A stretch of DNA of 64,000 nucleotides from contig OZ022501.1 of assembly GCA_963989385.1 (NCBI GenBank), forward strand, positions 91,620,979 through 91,684,978, written 5' to 3'. The notes beneath the pieces are model-generated. The model saw only the letters and a list, made by a program, of their open reading frames with translations. It ran no database searches and was not told the DNA's origin. Positions 45,881 to 60,300 of this stretch are shown piece by piece. The position numbers and the translations under genes are program-made. The stretch is from Ctena decussata (taxonomy: Eukaryota; Mollusca; Bivalvia; Lucinida; Lucinidae). Numbering within the stretch: position 1 is the first letter of the stretch; every line of letters begins with the position of its first letter.

Positions 45881-48800
45881 AACAAGTAGCCCAAAGGGCA
45901 ACAACTGCTCACCTGAGAGACATTGTAAAACCTATAGGGATATTTAAGATGCTCAAGGGCAGCTAACTCCACAGTCAGTGGTCCAATCAGGCTGAAAATT
46001 AAACTCATCCAAAACATTATGTATGCCCTCATTTAATATATGCAAGTTTAAAAAGTATCCGATCAAGAGCACAATAGACAGAGCTGTCAAGGGCAGCAAA
46101 CTTCGTAGTGGTTGGCCTGATCTGGCCAAAATTTGAACTTGTTTAAGGTATTATGCATTTCCTCATTACCTGCAAGTTTGAAAAGGATCCGATCAGTAGA
46201 AACCAAGAAAAAAAGGCGACATTGATTTTTTTGATGCTCAGGGCAGGTACTCCATAGTCAGTGGTGGGATCTAGCCGAAATGCTAACTAATCAAAGCTTT
46301 TATGCATATCATCATTATCTGCAAGTATGAAGAGGATTCGATGAAAAATGAAAATGTGATGACGTTGTTTTCTCCATTATAAGACTATGGGATTTTTTTC
46401 AAACGCTCAAGGGCAGCTAACTCCATAGTCTGTGCTCGAATCCGGCCAAATTTCGAACTCATCCAAGCTCTTATGTATGTCATCATTACCTGCAAGTATG
46501 ATAAGGATCTAATCAAGAACCTTGACTGCAGCACCCTGAAAGTCAAACTTGCTCGAGATATTGTCATGCCCTACATTTGTGTGAATTTATTTTAAAATCC
46601 GTTGAGAAATGTAGGTGCTAGAGCGATGACAAAGTTTTTCTAAAAATAGCCACAGTGACCTTGACCTTGGGCACAACATCCTGAAAGTCGAACTTGCTTG
46701 AGATATTGTCATACCCTACATTTGTGTCAAGTTATTTCAAAATCCATGGAGAAATGAAGGTGCTAGGGCGATGACAAAGTTTTTCTAAAAATAGCCAAAG
46801 TGACCTTGACCTTGGGCACAGCACCCTGAAAGTCAAACTTGCTCGAGATATTGTCATGCCCTACATTTGTATGAAGTTATTTCAAAATCCATTGAGAAAT
46901 GTAGGTGCTAGAGCGCTGACAAAGTTTTTCTAAAAATAGCCACAGTGACCTTGACCTTGGGCGCAGCACCCTGGAAGTCAAACTTGTTTGAGATATTGTC
47001 AAGCCCTACATTTGTGCGAAGTTGATTTAAAATTCCTTGAGAAATGTGGGTGCTAGAGCGATGACCAAGTTTTTCTAAAAATAGCCACAGTGACCTTGAC
47101 CTTGGGTGCAGCACCCTGAAAGTCAAACTTGCTCGAGATATTGTCATGCCCTACATTTGTGTGAAGTTATTTTAAAATCTGCCGAGAAATGTAGGTGCTA
47201 GAGCCCTGACAAAGTTTTTCTAAAATTAGCCACAGTGACCTTGACCTTGGGCGCAGCATCCTGAAAGTCAAACTTGCTCGAGATATTGTCATGCCCTACA
47301 TTTGTGTGAAGTTATTTTAAAATCCGTTGAGAAATGTAGGCAATACAGCGATGACAAAGTTTTTCTAAAAATATGTGATGATGTTGTTTTCTCCATTATA
47401 ACACTATGGGATTTTTTTCAAACGCTCAAGGGCAGCTAACTCCGTAGTCTGTGCTCGAATCCGGCCAAATTTCGAACTCATCCAAGCTCTTGTGTATGTT
47501 ATCATTACCTGCAAGTATGACAAGGATCTAATCAAAAACAGTCAAGAAAACGTGATGACACCGTTTTCCCCATTATAACCCTATGGGGGCTATCTGTTGC
47601 CATGGAAACCAGAGTTCTGAGCTGATCTGCACCAAAACCTAATGCAGCCTTTCCCCCACCCCAATGATGCTTCAGATAAAATTTGATTGCGATCGGCCCA
47701 CTGGTTTCTGAGATATTTATGTTTGAAAGTGTTGACGCACCCACGGACCCACGGACCCACGCACGGACGACGGCTCGACTCCCATCCTATAAGCTCACCT
47801 CTGAGCCTTCTGCTCAGGTGAGCTAAAAATGGCCACAGGGACCTTGACTTTAAGCCCAGCACCCTGAAAGTTGAACTTGCTCGAGATATTGTCATACCAT
47901 ACATTTGTGTGAAGTTATTTCAAAATCCATTGAGAAATGTAGATGCTAGAGCGATGACAAAGTTTTTCTAAAAATAGCTACAGTGACCTTGACCTTGGGC
48001 GCAGCACCCTGAAAGTCGAACTTGCTCCAGATATTGTCATGCTCTACATTTGTGTGAAGTTATTTTAAAATCCATTGAGAAATGTAGGTGCTAAAGCGCT
48101 GACAAAGTTTTTCTAAAAATAGCCACAGTGACATTGACCTTGGCCGCAGCACCCTGAAAGTCAAACTTGTTCAAGATATTGTTATGCCCTACATTTGTGT
48201 GAAGTTAATTTAAAATCCGTTGAGAAATGTAGGTGCTAGAGCGATGACAAAGTTTTTCTAAAAAAAGCCACAGTGACCTTGACCTTGGGCCCAGCACCCT
48301 GAAAGTCAAACTTGCTCGAGATATTGTCATACCCTACATTTGTGTAAAGCTATTTCAAAATCCATGGAGAAATGTAGGTGCTAGAGCCATGACAAAGTTT
48401 TTCTAAAATTAGCCACAGTGACCTTGACCTTGGGTGCAGCACCCTGAAAGTCGAACTTGCTTGAGATATTGTCATGCCCTACATTTGTGTGAAGTTATTT
48501 CAAAATCCGTTGAGAAATATAGGCGCTAGAGCGATGACAAAGTTTTTCTAAAAATAGCCACAGTGACCTTGACCTTGGGCGCAGCACCCTGAAAGTCGAA
48601 CTTGCTTGAGATATTGTCATGCCCTACATTTGTATGAAGTTATTTCAAAATCCGTTGAGAAATGTAGGCCTTAGAGCGATGACAAAGTTTTTCTAAAAAT
48701 AGCCACAGTGACCTTGACCTTGGGCGCAGCACCCTGAAAGTCGAACTTGCTCGAGATATTGTCATGCCCTACATTTGTGTGATGTTATTTTAAAATCCAT

Positions 48801-49757
48801 TGAGAAATGTAGGCGCTAGAGCGATGACAAAGATTTTCTAAAAATAGCCAAAGTGACCTTGACCTTGGGCACAGCACCCTGAAAGTCAAACTTGCTCGAC
48901 ATATTGTCATGCCCTACATTTGTGTGAAGTTATTTTAAAATCCATTGAGAAATGTAGGTGCTAGAGCGCTGACAAAGTTTTTCTAAAATTAGCCACAGTG
49001 ACCTTGACCTTGGGCGCAGCATCCTGAAAGTCGAACTTGCTCGAGATATTGTCACGCCCTACATTTGTGTGAAGTTATTTTAAAATCCGTTGAGAAATGT
49101 AGGCAATAGAGCGATGACAAAGTTTTTCTAAAAATATGTGATGACGTTGTTTTCTCCATTATAACACTATGAGATTTTTTTCAAACGCTCAAGGGCAGCT
49201 AACTCTGTAGTCTGTGCTCGAATCCGGCCAAATTTCGAACTCATCCAAGCTCTTATGTATGTCATCATTACCTGCAAGTATGATAAGGATCTAAGCAAAA
49301 ACAGTTGAGAAAAGGTGATGACGCCATTTTCCCCATTATAACCCTATGGGATTTTTTTCAAACGCTCAAGGGCAGCTAACTCCGTAGTCTGTGCTTGAAT
49401 CCGACCAAATTTCGAACTCATTCAAGCTCTTGTGTATGTCATCATTACCTGCAAGTATGATAAGGATCTAATCAAAAACAGTTGAGAAAACGTGATGACG
49501 CCGTTTTCCCCATTATAACCCTATGGGGGCTATCTGTTGCCATGGAAACCAGAGTTCTGAGCTGATCTGCACCAAAACCTAATGCAGCCTTTCCCCCACC
49601 CAAATGATGCTTCAGATAAAATTTGATTGCGATCAGCCCACTGGTCTCTGAGATATTTATGTTTGAAAGTGTTGACGCACGCACCCACGGACGGACGGAC
49701 GACGGCTCGACTCCCATCCTATAAGCTCACCTCTGAGCCTTCGTCTCAGGTGAGCTA
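45881..49757 (+). mobile_element. HINE/pearl-like element, 145-bp core, duplicated through its tail
   Basis: One head (ACAAGTAGCCCAAAGGGCAA, GCTCACCTGAG at 45881) but two tails. Each tail has a CCACGGAC microsatellite, CGGCTCGACTCCCATCCTAT and the hairpin AGCTCACCTCTGAGC...GCTCAGGTGAGCT (47790-47825 and 49721-49757). Each is preceded by a run of 145-bp monomers (CACAGTGACCTTGACCTTGG, ATATTGTCATGCCCTACATT) and one or two longer units with CTCAAGGGCAGCTAACTCC. The second block (47828-49757) repeats the plan of the first without a new head. Confidence 0.75.
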
Positions 49758-50489
49758 ATAATAGGCCGAAATTTTCGTTTTTTTCATGTAGTGTTTCATG
49801 AAATATTACGAAATTTGAACAACTAGTTTCTATATAATCCTGTTCTGCATTTAGTAGATTTAGCATCTTTTTCTAAATCAAATATTAAAGACTTCTCTGA
49901 CATCATCTTAAATACTGGGACAAAAAATTTGTGTATCAGATGATGGGACATTGTGCAAGGAACTGAAAAATAATGTGAACTAAATTTTTGCCAAAACTTG
50001 ATTTGGCAGTCTTCTTGTACTAGCCCTTTAGTTTCATTTCTCATGACTCCAACATGGCATTTATGATGGAATTTCACTACACACAAAGTTTTTATTGCAG
50101 AGAAAAATACTGAAATTGTCACCAATAAAATGTTTAACATCTGACCCCGAGCTCTATTTGCCACACTACGCCACCTAGCCACCTTCTTGCACTAAGCCCT
50201 TCAATTTCTGTTCAAAATTTGTATGAGCATGAACTTTTGCAGTACCATGAGAAAAGATAAATGCAACCGAAACTCAGATGAGCCTGTGCGAATATGTTCA
50301 CTGAAAAGACTGATTAGCTTGCATTGAGACACACAGGCTAATATGAGTCTTTTCTATGTATGTGTAACAGGCACCTATCCTTTTGCCATGGCTCCTACTA
50401 TAATTTGACACAATCATAATATTTTTATTATCCACAGCTTCACCCTATACAGTCATATGTAGACATCAAATCAGCATCAGTCATGATAT
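49758..50489. other. No gene seen; probably CWC27 downstream flank or 3' UTR
   Basis: No domain seen in open frames. GTCTTTTC-type inverted words near 50300-50355 suggest one more worn MITE. I could not place the CWC27 poly(A) site. Confidence 0.4.
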
Positions 50490-50710
50490 GAGCTGCGATA
50501 CGACAAAACCAACAAAAGGGCATGTGCGCCCAGCGAAGTCTCAGATCAGCCTGGGCATCTGCCTAGTCTGATCAGTCTCTTCACTGTCCCCATGGAGGTA
50601 GCTTGGACATGTAGCTACCCTTTCAGTGCACAACGAAGCAGATGCCCAGGCTGATCTGAGTCTTTGCTGGGTGCACTTGCCACTTTTTTGGTTTTGTCAT
50701 GTTGCGGATC
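50490..50710. mobile_element. GAGCCGCGACACGA MITE family, copy 4
   Basis: GAGCTGCGATACGACAAAAC ... GGTTTTGTCATGTTGCGGATC, with the usual GCGCCCAGCGAAG inner arms. May lie in the CWC27 3' UTR. Confidence 0.75.
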
Positions 50711-50946
50711 ATATAAATGTTTGTTTGGCAAGAAACGCGTCATTACTGGTGTTGACTGGATGTTTTTATCCTCAAATGTATCAGGTAGCTTGCTTAAGAG
50801 TAAGAATGAATCATGATTCTATAAAACACGTTTTTTAATCACAATAATACAGTGTTTCACTTCTTACTCGGTCCTAATTCGTAGATTTTTAGATTTGTAG
50901 ATTCATAGCTTCATAGTTACTTTATGGCAGTATTTGAACATAAATT

Positions 50947-51183
50947 TAGCCGCGACACGAGAAAACCAACAAAATGGTTGTGTGCCCAGTGCAGACTCAG
51001 ATCAACCTGGGCATCTTCGAAGTCTGATCGGACTCTCCACTTAGTGCTTAAAGGGTAGCTAAGGGTCTAGGCTACCTCCATGCGGACAGCCAAGACTCTG
51101 ATCAGACTGGGCGGATGCCCAGGCTGATCTGAGTCTGCCCTGGGCGCACAACCACTTTGTTGGTTTTGCTGTGTTGTGGCTCA
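50947..51183. mobile_element. GAGCCGCGACACGA MITE family, copy 5, just after CWC27 stop
   Basis: TAGCCGCGACACGAGAAAAC ... TTTGCTGTGTTGTGGCTC. The element ends 16 bases from the CWC27 stop codon, so the mature 3' UTR must include this foldback sequence unless it is spliced or ends at once. Confidence 0.8.
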
Positions 51184-51199
51184 ATTACACATCTGAATG

Positions 51200-51353
51200 C
51201 TACCGTCTGTTTTTCAGGCTTTGTTTACTAGCCTCTCTTCTTCGTTTTGTCAATGGATTACGAGGGTCATAAATCTCATATCTGTCCACATCATGAATAT
51301 TAGCATCTAACACTTTCTTTCTATTGTCCTCAAAACGAAGTTTATGGTTCATC
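51200..51353 (-). CDS. CWC27: CWC27 terminal coding exon
   Basis: Acceptor ATTTCAG at 51355-51354 is followed by 50 codons and TAG at 51202-51200. It encodes MNHKLRFEDNRKKV and the signature YEIYDPRNPLTKRRRE, then a basic tail. The 3' UTR enters a palindromic MITE 16 bases after the stop, at 51183. Confidence 0.95.
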
Positions 51354-54300
51354 CTGAAATGAAGTTGAGAGTATTCACTATCATTTACCAATATAGAGTT
51401 ATGGTGTATGGACACTTCCACGTTTTTCTGCCATTTTTACAAAGGGTAACAACTTCAGTGACTTTTTGTTTGCTTCCCTGGACAACCAATCCTTTCTTAA
51501 ATATGGTCTTCTCTTTAAAGAGAGAACTTGCTCCTCCAGGGAGCAAATTCTTTCTTTACAGGGTAGACCCCATGTTTGAAATGCAGGAAAAATTAAAATG
51601 GCACAGTCTCTCACCCAGAATATGTATCCACACACCTTAAGAGGACAGTTTGAATACAAAGTCAAGCCCACTTTCTGCACAAAAATGAGACAAATACATT
51701 ATTTTATATACTGTCTGCTTATATTCAAATTCAGGATAGGTTAATATTAGTGATGATCCTGACAATTGATATGGATTTAATAAAACAGTTACACTGACCA
51801 TGAATTATTGTGTGAAAAGATGCGGTTGGAGGGCAGATGCTTAAATGATTTCACGACTAGGCATGCCTTTAAAATATCAAGACCAACAGAGAGTGCTGGA
51901 AGTCAGATCTGAAAATCACTTCAAGACTGTTTGCAAACAACCCCATTTTTAATCATTATGTATTATATTCAAGAAAAGAAATCTGATTGTCTGAAAATGA
52001 GAATATAAGAAATATTTACTGAGTAGGTGGTCTTTTAGAATAATGTGATGGCTTTCAGACAAGTGCAAGGCTTACCTTTACCAATATCTTTACACCTGAC
52101 TCCTGCATTAACCATGACCCACTATTCAGGCAGAATATCATATGACTAGATATTTTAGCAAAATTATGGATCCAGACAAGATATTCTAGCAAAGTTTCAT
52201 ACCATGACAGGATAATCAACATGATAAACTCACCGTAACATCCTTTTCCTAATTATACAGTTTCAAAGTCATCTACAAAGACTCAGAGCAAAAGGTACAT
52301 TACCATCCTCAGATAGGAGGATGGTATTATGCTTTATTCTCTGAACCTTTATGCAGCCCCAAAGGACTTCAAATGGAGTTACCTCCCATGATGGCTAGTC
52401 AATTAGAGTAACCTACCATGACATATCATTAACATCTTCTTCTTCCTCCTCTTCTTCTTCTTCTGGTATTTTTTCCTCCTCCGCCTCATCATCGTCATAA
52501 TCACCCGCCAGCGACCGGGCTGACTGTAACTTTGTCTTAAACTTGTCCAATATTGCTAGAGTGATGTCCTCTCTGTTTGCCCCCTTCGTACCTTGCTGCT
52601 TCCTTAAAGCTTTATATTTCTGTCTCTCTTTTTTGAAATCTGCCAATGGGTCACTAGTGGGTGGGGCATCTAAAATATGGAGTCGAAGTAGCAACAGATA
52701 AGGAATATTTTGGGGCTTCAGTTCTGCACTTTATACCGTAAAAATTCTATATATTGGGACAGTTAGGTCTGAGCAAATAGTGCAAACCCAGATCAGACTG
52801 CTCCTCAAGGAGCAGTCTGATCAGGGTTTACACTATTTGCCATCCCATTGGCATTTTTAGGGCACTTTACTGCACTGTAAAATCAAACTGTTCCAATTTT
52901 AGGACATTTATGGTAATTATTTTAGTGTCCCAATATTTGGAATTTTACGGTAGTTCTATGTATCAGTGCAGAATCATCAGACATCAAAATTACTGTAGCA
53001 GCACTAAAAACTAAAACTCAATGTCCTCACTCATCACAACTCTTTACCATACCTTTTCTGTAATGAAGTCTTCTCAGAATTTCAAGAGAAGCAAAAAGCA
53101 AACTGCTAAAGTTTTCTCCCTTTTAAAAATGAAGACCGAACCACAGAAGTGTAATAATATTCAATTATTGATCTTTGTAGAGGTGAATATGCAGTTTTAT
53201 TGGCCTGCAAACGACATATTGACTGAAGCAAAGTGGCGGTCAGTATGTTATGTTTGCAGATCAATAAAACTGCATATTCACTGAAACAAAGGTCAATAAA
53301 TGTTTTATTATATGACAACTCGCTATGCAATTTCCTTAGAGCTAGTTATCTTGGGATGTTATGCCATTAGTATGGATGTTTATACAACTTTATGTCATGA
53401 AAACACAAAATGACATCATCATAAAAGTAATATTCACTGACTGATCGATGAATATCCCAAAATACTGACTGACATGTGACACTTAATCAGCCAATAAAAT
53501 TTCATGTTACATCATAGTCAAATAATAATAGATGCTAAAACTGCCATGCCACTGATTCTTACAAGATCCCACAGCACACATGGTTAATTACATATTTGGA
53601 GAACTAGTGCTACAATAAATATTTTCAAAGCTTTGAACTTGCGATACTCATATTGTTTCTTTGGACTCCTAAAGGCCATAAGCATATTGCCATACTTTTA
53701 TTGTTGTGAAACTCCATTGATAAGAAATTTAAATTTGAATTAAACACCCAAATGTGATTTAATACTGGCCAATAATTGGGACACCTAAAAACCATTAATT
53801 TGTCCCAAATGGAAAATTAATGGTTTTCAGATGTCCCAATATTAAAGCACACTAGGGTATTACCAAATTTAATAATTCTGCACAGCTATAAAATATCCTG
53901 ACATTGGTTTTCTTTAAATGGGGCTCTGCAAAAAAGGTGTTCAGAGCTCTAGATAAGAGGGAGTATTTGATGATAATTAAGGATAATTTTTCTTATTTCT
54001 CATCAAAACCATTTGTTGTGACCCCTCATCTGAACCGTCTCGTCGAGACGGTTCAGATGAGGGGTCACAACATATGTTTTTACGCTGAATTAACAAAAAT
54101 TATCCCTAATTATCACCAAATACTCCCTCTTATCTAGAGCTCTGGTGTTTTAATACCAGTTTGATCTATTGGAGTTTCTGGTTCTTCTTGTTTAACTTGC
54201 ATTTTCTCTGTTCGTTTCTTGGATTCTCGGATCTCTTTCTTCAACTGTTTCACTTCTTGCTTTAGTTCATCTCTAAAATATAATTCAAAGGACCAGGTAT

Positions 54301-57300
54301 GATTTGGGCCACATATTGCCGAAATAATATCTGGTCCTTTCATGCTTTGCAGAGGTAAAACAACAGAATGAATCATGGCAAGTGCAAAAAGTTCAAGCTA
54401 AAACCAGAAAGTACATGTTCTTTGATTCAATTTTGTTTTGTTGCTGGAAACTTTAGCAATTTACTAATACATGTACTTGAATAGTTCAGGTTTTGATGTA
54501 TTCACAATTCTCAAATTGCCTGGACATTGCTCTTAGAAGATGATATTGTTTTCGCAATAAGGAAAAGCCTATTGGACTCCAACAACACACTGTTCTTGCA
54601 TAATGAGACAAATATTAAAAATATTCAGCTACCAACACTTTGTTTTTATGTGGTCTGAACTTCATTTAGAATGCTACTTCATATAACACTATCAATTTAT
54701 GCCGTAATTGTATAAATTTTCGTAATTTATTATAAATTTTCACAAATTTTGTGCTCAGTAAGTTTGTTCGAACTTTGATCTCATGAAAACACATTGTTTA
54801 CAAATAATTAATTGCAGACATCAACATATGTACGAACATTTATACACTTGAATCTGACTATAGTTGCTTAACCATGAACTTTTATGCCTATTTTTAAATA
54901 CAATTACAGTAACTCTACTGTGTAAACTTATCAAGTCATCACTCCATTTGAGGCTATACCAAAGAATAGTATAAGGCAAATGAGCATAAAACTGTTATTT
55001 GTCAGGTTCTGTTTGTTACTTTGTTGTTTGAATCAATATAATTGTTCATTTACGCCTTAGCATGTAATTAATTAATTGATCCCGAACACAGTGCGTAATT
55101 AATGTATACTCTTACTTTTTAGTGGGTAGTTTGGGGTCCTCAGGTTCAGTTTTCACAACAACCTTCTTCGGTTTTTCATCTGGATCTTTCTTCAATTTTT
55201 TCTTTACATTCTCCCTGATTGCTTCTTTCTCTTCCTCGTCACCAGACTCCTGATAGAATAGCAATCCTGTTACATCTAAACCTCTCTATAATCCTCAATA
55301 GAGAAAAAAATCTCAATATTGCACTCCACACTCTTGATATAATCTACATGTACTTTATGATCCAAACAGTGAACTAGAAATGTTTTTCAGAGAAAAACTG
55401 ATGTCCCCCCACCAGCCCATTTCCCATCCCCTCTAATGAATAAAAAGCCTGTACAAATAAAATATCTATGCAAGTTTGGACAAAATCCATCCGCTGGTTC
55501 TAAAAATATCCTACATAGAAGACTATGTCCTTCAAAAATGGTTCAAGGTCACCAACTACTAAACATGTCTTAAACTTGTCACAACGATACATTCATACAT
55601 TCATGCAAGTCTGATGAATATCCATCCACTGGTATCTCATTTTTAAGAGAGAAAAATATGCATTTGTAAGATAGCTTTTGACCTTGAAAATGGGGTCAAG
55701 GTCATCAAAACACAGTACACTCTACACTGTCCCATAGGTATATCTATGAAAGTAAAGTGGAAATCAAGCCAAAGGCTAAAGAGATACATCAATTTTAGTG
55801 AAAATTTTCACATATCTAACTCCTCCTGTGACCTTGAAAATGAGGTCAAGGTCACCAAAATTTTGTTCAGCTCTTAAACTTGTCCAAATCATGTATCCAC
55901 GAAAGTTTGGAGAATTCCATGCATTGGTTCAGGAGATATTGTGGGTACAAGAAATTGCCATGTTAGTCCTCCAGTGGCCTTTAAAATAAGGTGCAGGTTA
56001 CCAAAATCTAAATAGCTCATAAACTTGTCCCAATCATGTATCCAGGAAAGTTTGGTGAAATTCCATCCATTGGTTCAGGAGATATAGTGGGTACAAGAAA
56101 TTGTCATCCAAGTCCTCCAGTGACCTTGAAAATGAGGTCAAGGTCACCAAAATCTAATCAGCTCAAAAACTTGTCCCAATAATGTAACCATGCAAATTTT
56201 GTGAAATTCCATCCATTGGTTCAGGAGATGTAGTGGGTACAAGAAACTGTCATCTAAGTCCTCCAGTGACCTTGAAAATGAGGTCAAGGTCACTAAAATC
56301 TAATCAGCTCTTACACTTGTCCCAATGATATATCCATGAAAGTTTGGTGAAATTCCATCCCTTTGTTCAAGAGATATCGCGCATACAAGAAATTGGGTAC
56401 AAGAAATTGTCATCTAAGTCATCCAGTGACCTTGAAAATAAGGTCAAGGTCACAAAATCTAATCAGCTCTTACACTTGTCCCAATGATGTATCCATGCAA
56501 GTTTGGTGAAATTCCATCCATTGGTTAAAGAGATATCGTGCATACAAGACATTGTCATCTAAGTCCTCCTGTGACCTTGAAAATGAGGTCATGGTCACCA
56601 AAATCTAATCAGCTCATAAGCTTGTCCCAATGATATATCCATGCAAGTTTGGTGAAATTCCATCCATTGGTTCAAGAGGTATTGCGCATACAAGAATCTG
56701 TCACGCCGACGCTGATGGGATCCGCACTGAAAACAATATGTCCCCCCTCACCTTTGGTGGGGGGACATAATTCACTGCTAACGCTAATCTATTTCTTTTA
56801 TTAAAAGACTCTTACTCATTACCGGTAATTATCGGTGGAATCCTGGTGCTGAGAAAGTAGAAGCTTACACTCTAGTTAAAAAGGATGTGTACATTTTCAG
56901 GTGAAGCAACTATGCCATTTTTATTTGTGCCTGCCTTCTCAATGAGGGTCAACTCTTAAAGAGAAGAATTTTCTCCCTGAGGAGCAAATTCTTTCCTATA
57001 ACAGAGCTCTAGATAAGAGGGGTATTTTATGATAATTATTTTTATTTCTCATTGAAACCATATGTTGTGACCCCTCATCTGAACCATCTCATCGAGACGG
57101 TTCAGATGAGGGGTCACAACATATGTTTTTATACAGTATTAACAAAAATTATCCCTAATTATCACCAAATACTCCCTCTTATCTAGAGCTTTGTATAAAA
57201 GTAGACCCCAATTCAGAAGGGCTTTGTCATGCAGGCAAGCAAGTCACAAAAATTTTTCCCATTATGAAAATGGCAGAGAAACTAGGAGGTGCACTCATAC

Positions 57301-60300
57301 ACCTCAAGTAAAAGATATACTATAGTGATAAAAAGTTTAATAATTTTCATTTTCTTTAGAATCAACACTAAAAAGAGTACAAAGGATTATCACGAGCTCT
57401 ATCAACATTTTAACATCATCAGATGAGAAGCCCTATTTCTCTACCTCTGTTTCTAACTCTCTCTTGTCTCCTTGGAGAATACTCTCCTCTGCTCTCTCTA
57501 GGGCTGGTACCGCACTCAACTTTGGGTCATTGGCCAGGTCATGACTGCTCTTGCTCTTACCTTTCCAACCCTGCAATAAGATATTCTAGTTAATCATAAT
57601 TACCATAGATATTGGGCCATCTTAACCAGCTGCTTAACTCATCCTGCATTTTGAACAAGATGACTTCATCCTCTAGCAAGGAGAATGAAAGCAAGCCATG
57701 GAATACTATGTCTTGCCTGTCTGCACTTAGTCACAAAACAAAGCTAAAACAGAGAACTGGACAAAAGCATATGCCGCCGCAATAACACAGGAAAAGTAAT
57801 ATCTATGTCTTGCTTCTTACAGTTGCAGGTGAGACAAAAATAGCAAGTAAAATGCCAAACAGTGCTGACCCTGATAAGACCTGCTCCTCTGATGTATGTA
57901 AATATCACAAGCATGCTTGCATTAAGTATACAATCTTTGTCCCTCTCTACTGTAAGAATCAAAATTTAATCATTAAACTGACTTTCACACATTATAGTGC
58001 ATTATGCCAACATTTTTATTGTAACTCAAGAAACATTTGCAAGTTTAAGTTTCATGAAAATAAGGCATTGCAAAATGATATTAAGACATTCACCTTTCAA
58101 AGTTTTCTACTTTGCACCCACAGCAAGCACTTTCAGCAACATAAAACTAGACATCAGTCAATGAAAAGTGGCATTTTGTAATGACACCAGGTTTCCAACA
58201 GTATTATACTGTATATCACAGGATTTTGACACTGTCCAATCAGACATAGTATTATATTTGTAAGTGCATTAGAATACAGGAGGATTCTTAACCACAGAGT
58301 CCAACTTATACAGGAAATCCTTGAAGAGTCTAATTATAGACGAAACCTAGGTCGGATTAGTCGCGTTCAAGCCATGGACAAGACCACAGAGCCAACAGGG
58401 GATGGCAGCCCTGGCCAAACTATACAATCACTTTCCAATGAATTAGAAAACAGGTTTTATGGAAATTTAACATCAATTATCCATCCATAATTATCATAAA
58501 TTAGTCCCTCTTATTTACAGCTCTAACTATTAAGGAAAGGAGTTTGTTGCTATGGAAACCAGAATTTCCACACTGGTTACCTCTGAGACTTTTGTATTCA
58601 TCTCTTCGTCTTCTTCTGCCTCTTCTCCAAATGATAACAGCTTGAAATTTCTGTTAAAGAAGAAAATAACCATCTACAATGTGTGATTTGCATCCAGCAA
58701 CATGTTTGACTTGCATTCTGCAATGCGTGTGACTTGCATACAGCAATAAGTGTGACTTGCATACAGCAATGTGTGTGACTTGCATTCTGCAATGTGTGTG
58801 ACATGCATACAGCAATGTGTTTGACATGCATACAGCAATGTGTGTGACTTGCATTCTGCAATGTGTGTGACATGCATACAGCAATGTGTGTGACTTGCAT
58901 ACAGCAATGTGTGTGACTTGCATACAGCAATGTGTGAGACTTGCATACAGCAATGTGTGTGACTTGCATACAGCAATGTGTGTGACTTGCATACAGCAAT
59001 GTGTGAGACTTGCATTCTGCAATTTGTGTGACATGCATACAGCAATGTGAGAGACTTGCATTCTGCAATGTATGTGACATGCATACAGCAATGTGTTTGA
59101 CATGCATACAGCAATGTGTGTGACTTGCATTCTGCAATGTGTGTGACATGCATACAGCAATGTGTGTGACTTGCATACAGCAATGTGTGTGACTTGCATA
59201 CAGCAATGTGTGAGACTTGCATTCTGCAATTTGTGTGACATGCATACAGCAATGTGAGAGACTTGCATTCTGCAATGTGTGTGACATGCATACAGCAATG
59301 TGTGTGACTTGCATACAGCAATGTGTGTGACTTGCATACAGCAATGTGTGAGACTTGCATTCTGCAATGTGTGGGACTTGCATACAGCAATGTGTGAGAC
59401 TTTAATTCTGCAATGTGTTTGACTTGCATACAGCAATGTGTGTGACTTGCATACAGCAATGTGTGTGTGACTTGCATACAGCAATGTGTGTGACTTGCAT
59501 ACAGCAATGTGTGTGACTTGCATACAGCAATGTGTGAGACTTTAATTCTGCAATGTGTTTTACTTGCATACAGCAATGTGTGTGACTTGCATACAGCAAT
59601 GTGTGTGACATGCATAAAGCAATGTGTGTGACTTGCATACAGCAATGTGTGTGACTTGCATACAGCAATGTGTGTGACTTGCATTCTGCAATGTGTGTGA
59701 CATGCATACAGCAATGTGTGTGACTTGCATACAGCAATGTGTGTGACTTGCATACAGCAATGTGTGAGACTTGCATTCTGCAATTTGTGTGACATGCATA
59801 CAGCAATGTGAGAGACTTACATTCTGCAATGTGTGTGACTTGCATACAGCAATGTAAGTGACTTGCATACAGTAATGTGTGTGACTTGCATACAGCAATG
59901 TGTGAGACTTGCATTCTGCAATGTGTGTGACATGCATACAGCAATGTGTGTGACTTGCATTCTGCAATGTGTGTGACTTGCATACAGCAATGTGTGAGAC
60001 TTTAATGCTGCAATGTGTTTGACTTGCATACAGCAATGTGTGTGACTTGCATACAGTAATGTGTGTGACATGCATACAGCAATGTGTGTGACTTGCATAC
60101 AGCAATGTGTGTGACTTGCATACAGCAATGTGTGTGACTTGCATACAGCAATGTGTGAGACTTTAATTCTGCAATGTGTTTGACTTGCATACAGCAATGT
60201 GTGTGACTTGCATACAGCAATGTGTGTGACATGCATACAGCAATGTGTGTGACTTGCATACAGCAATGTGTGTGACTTGCATTCTGCAATGTGTGTGACT

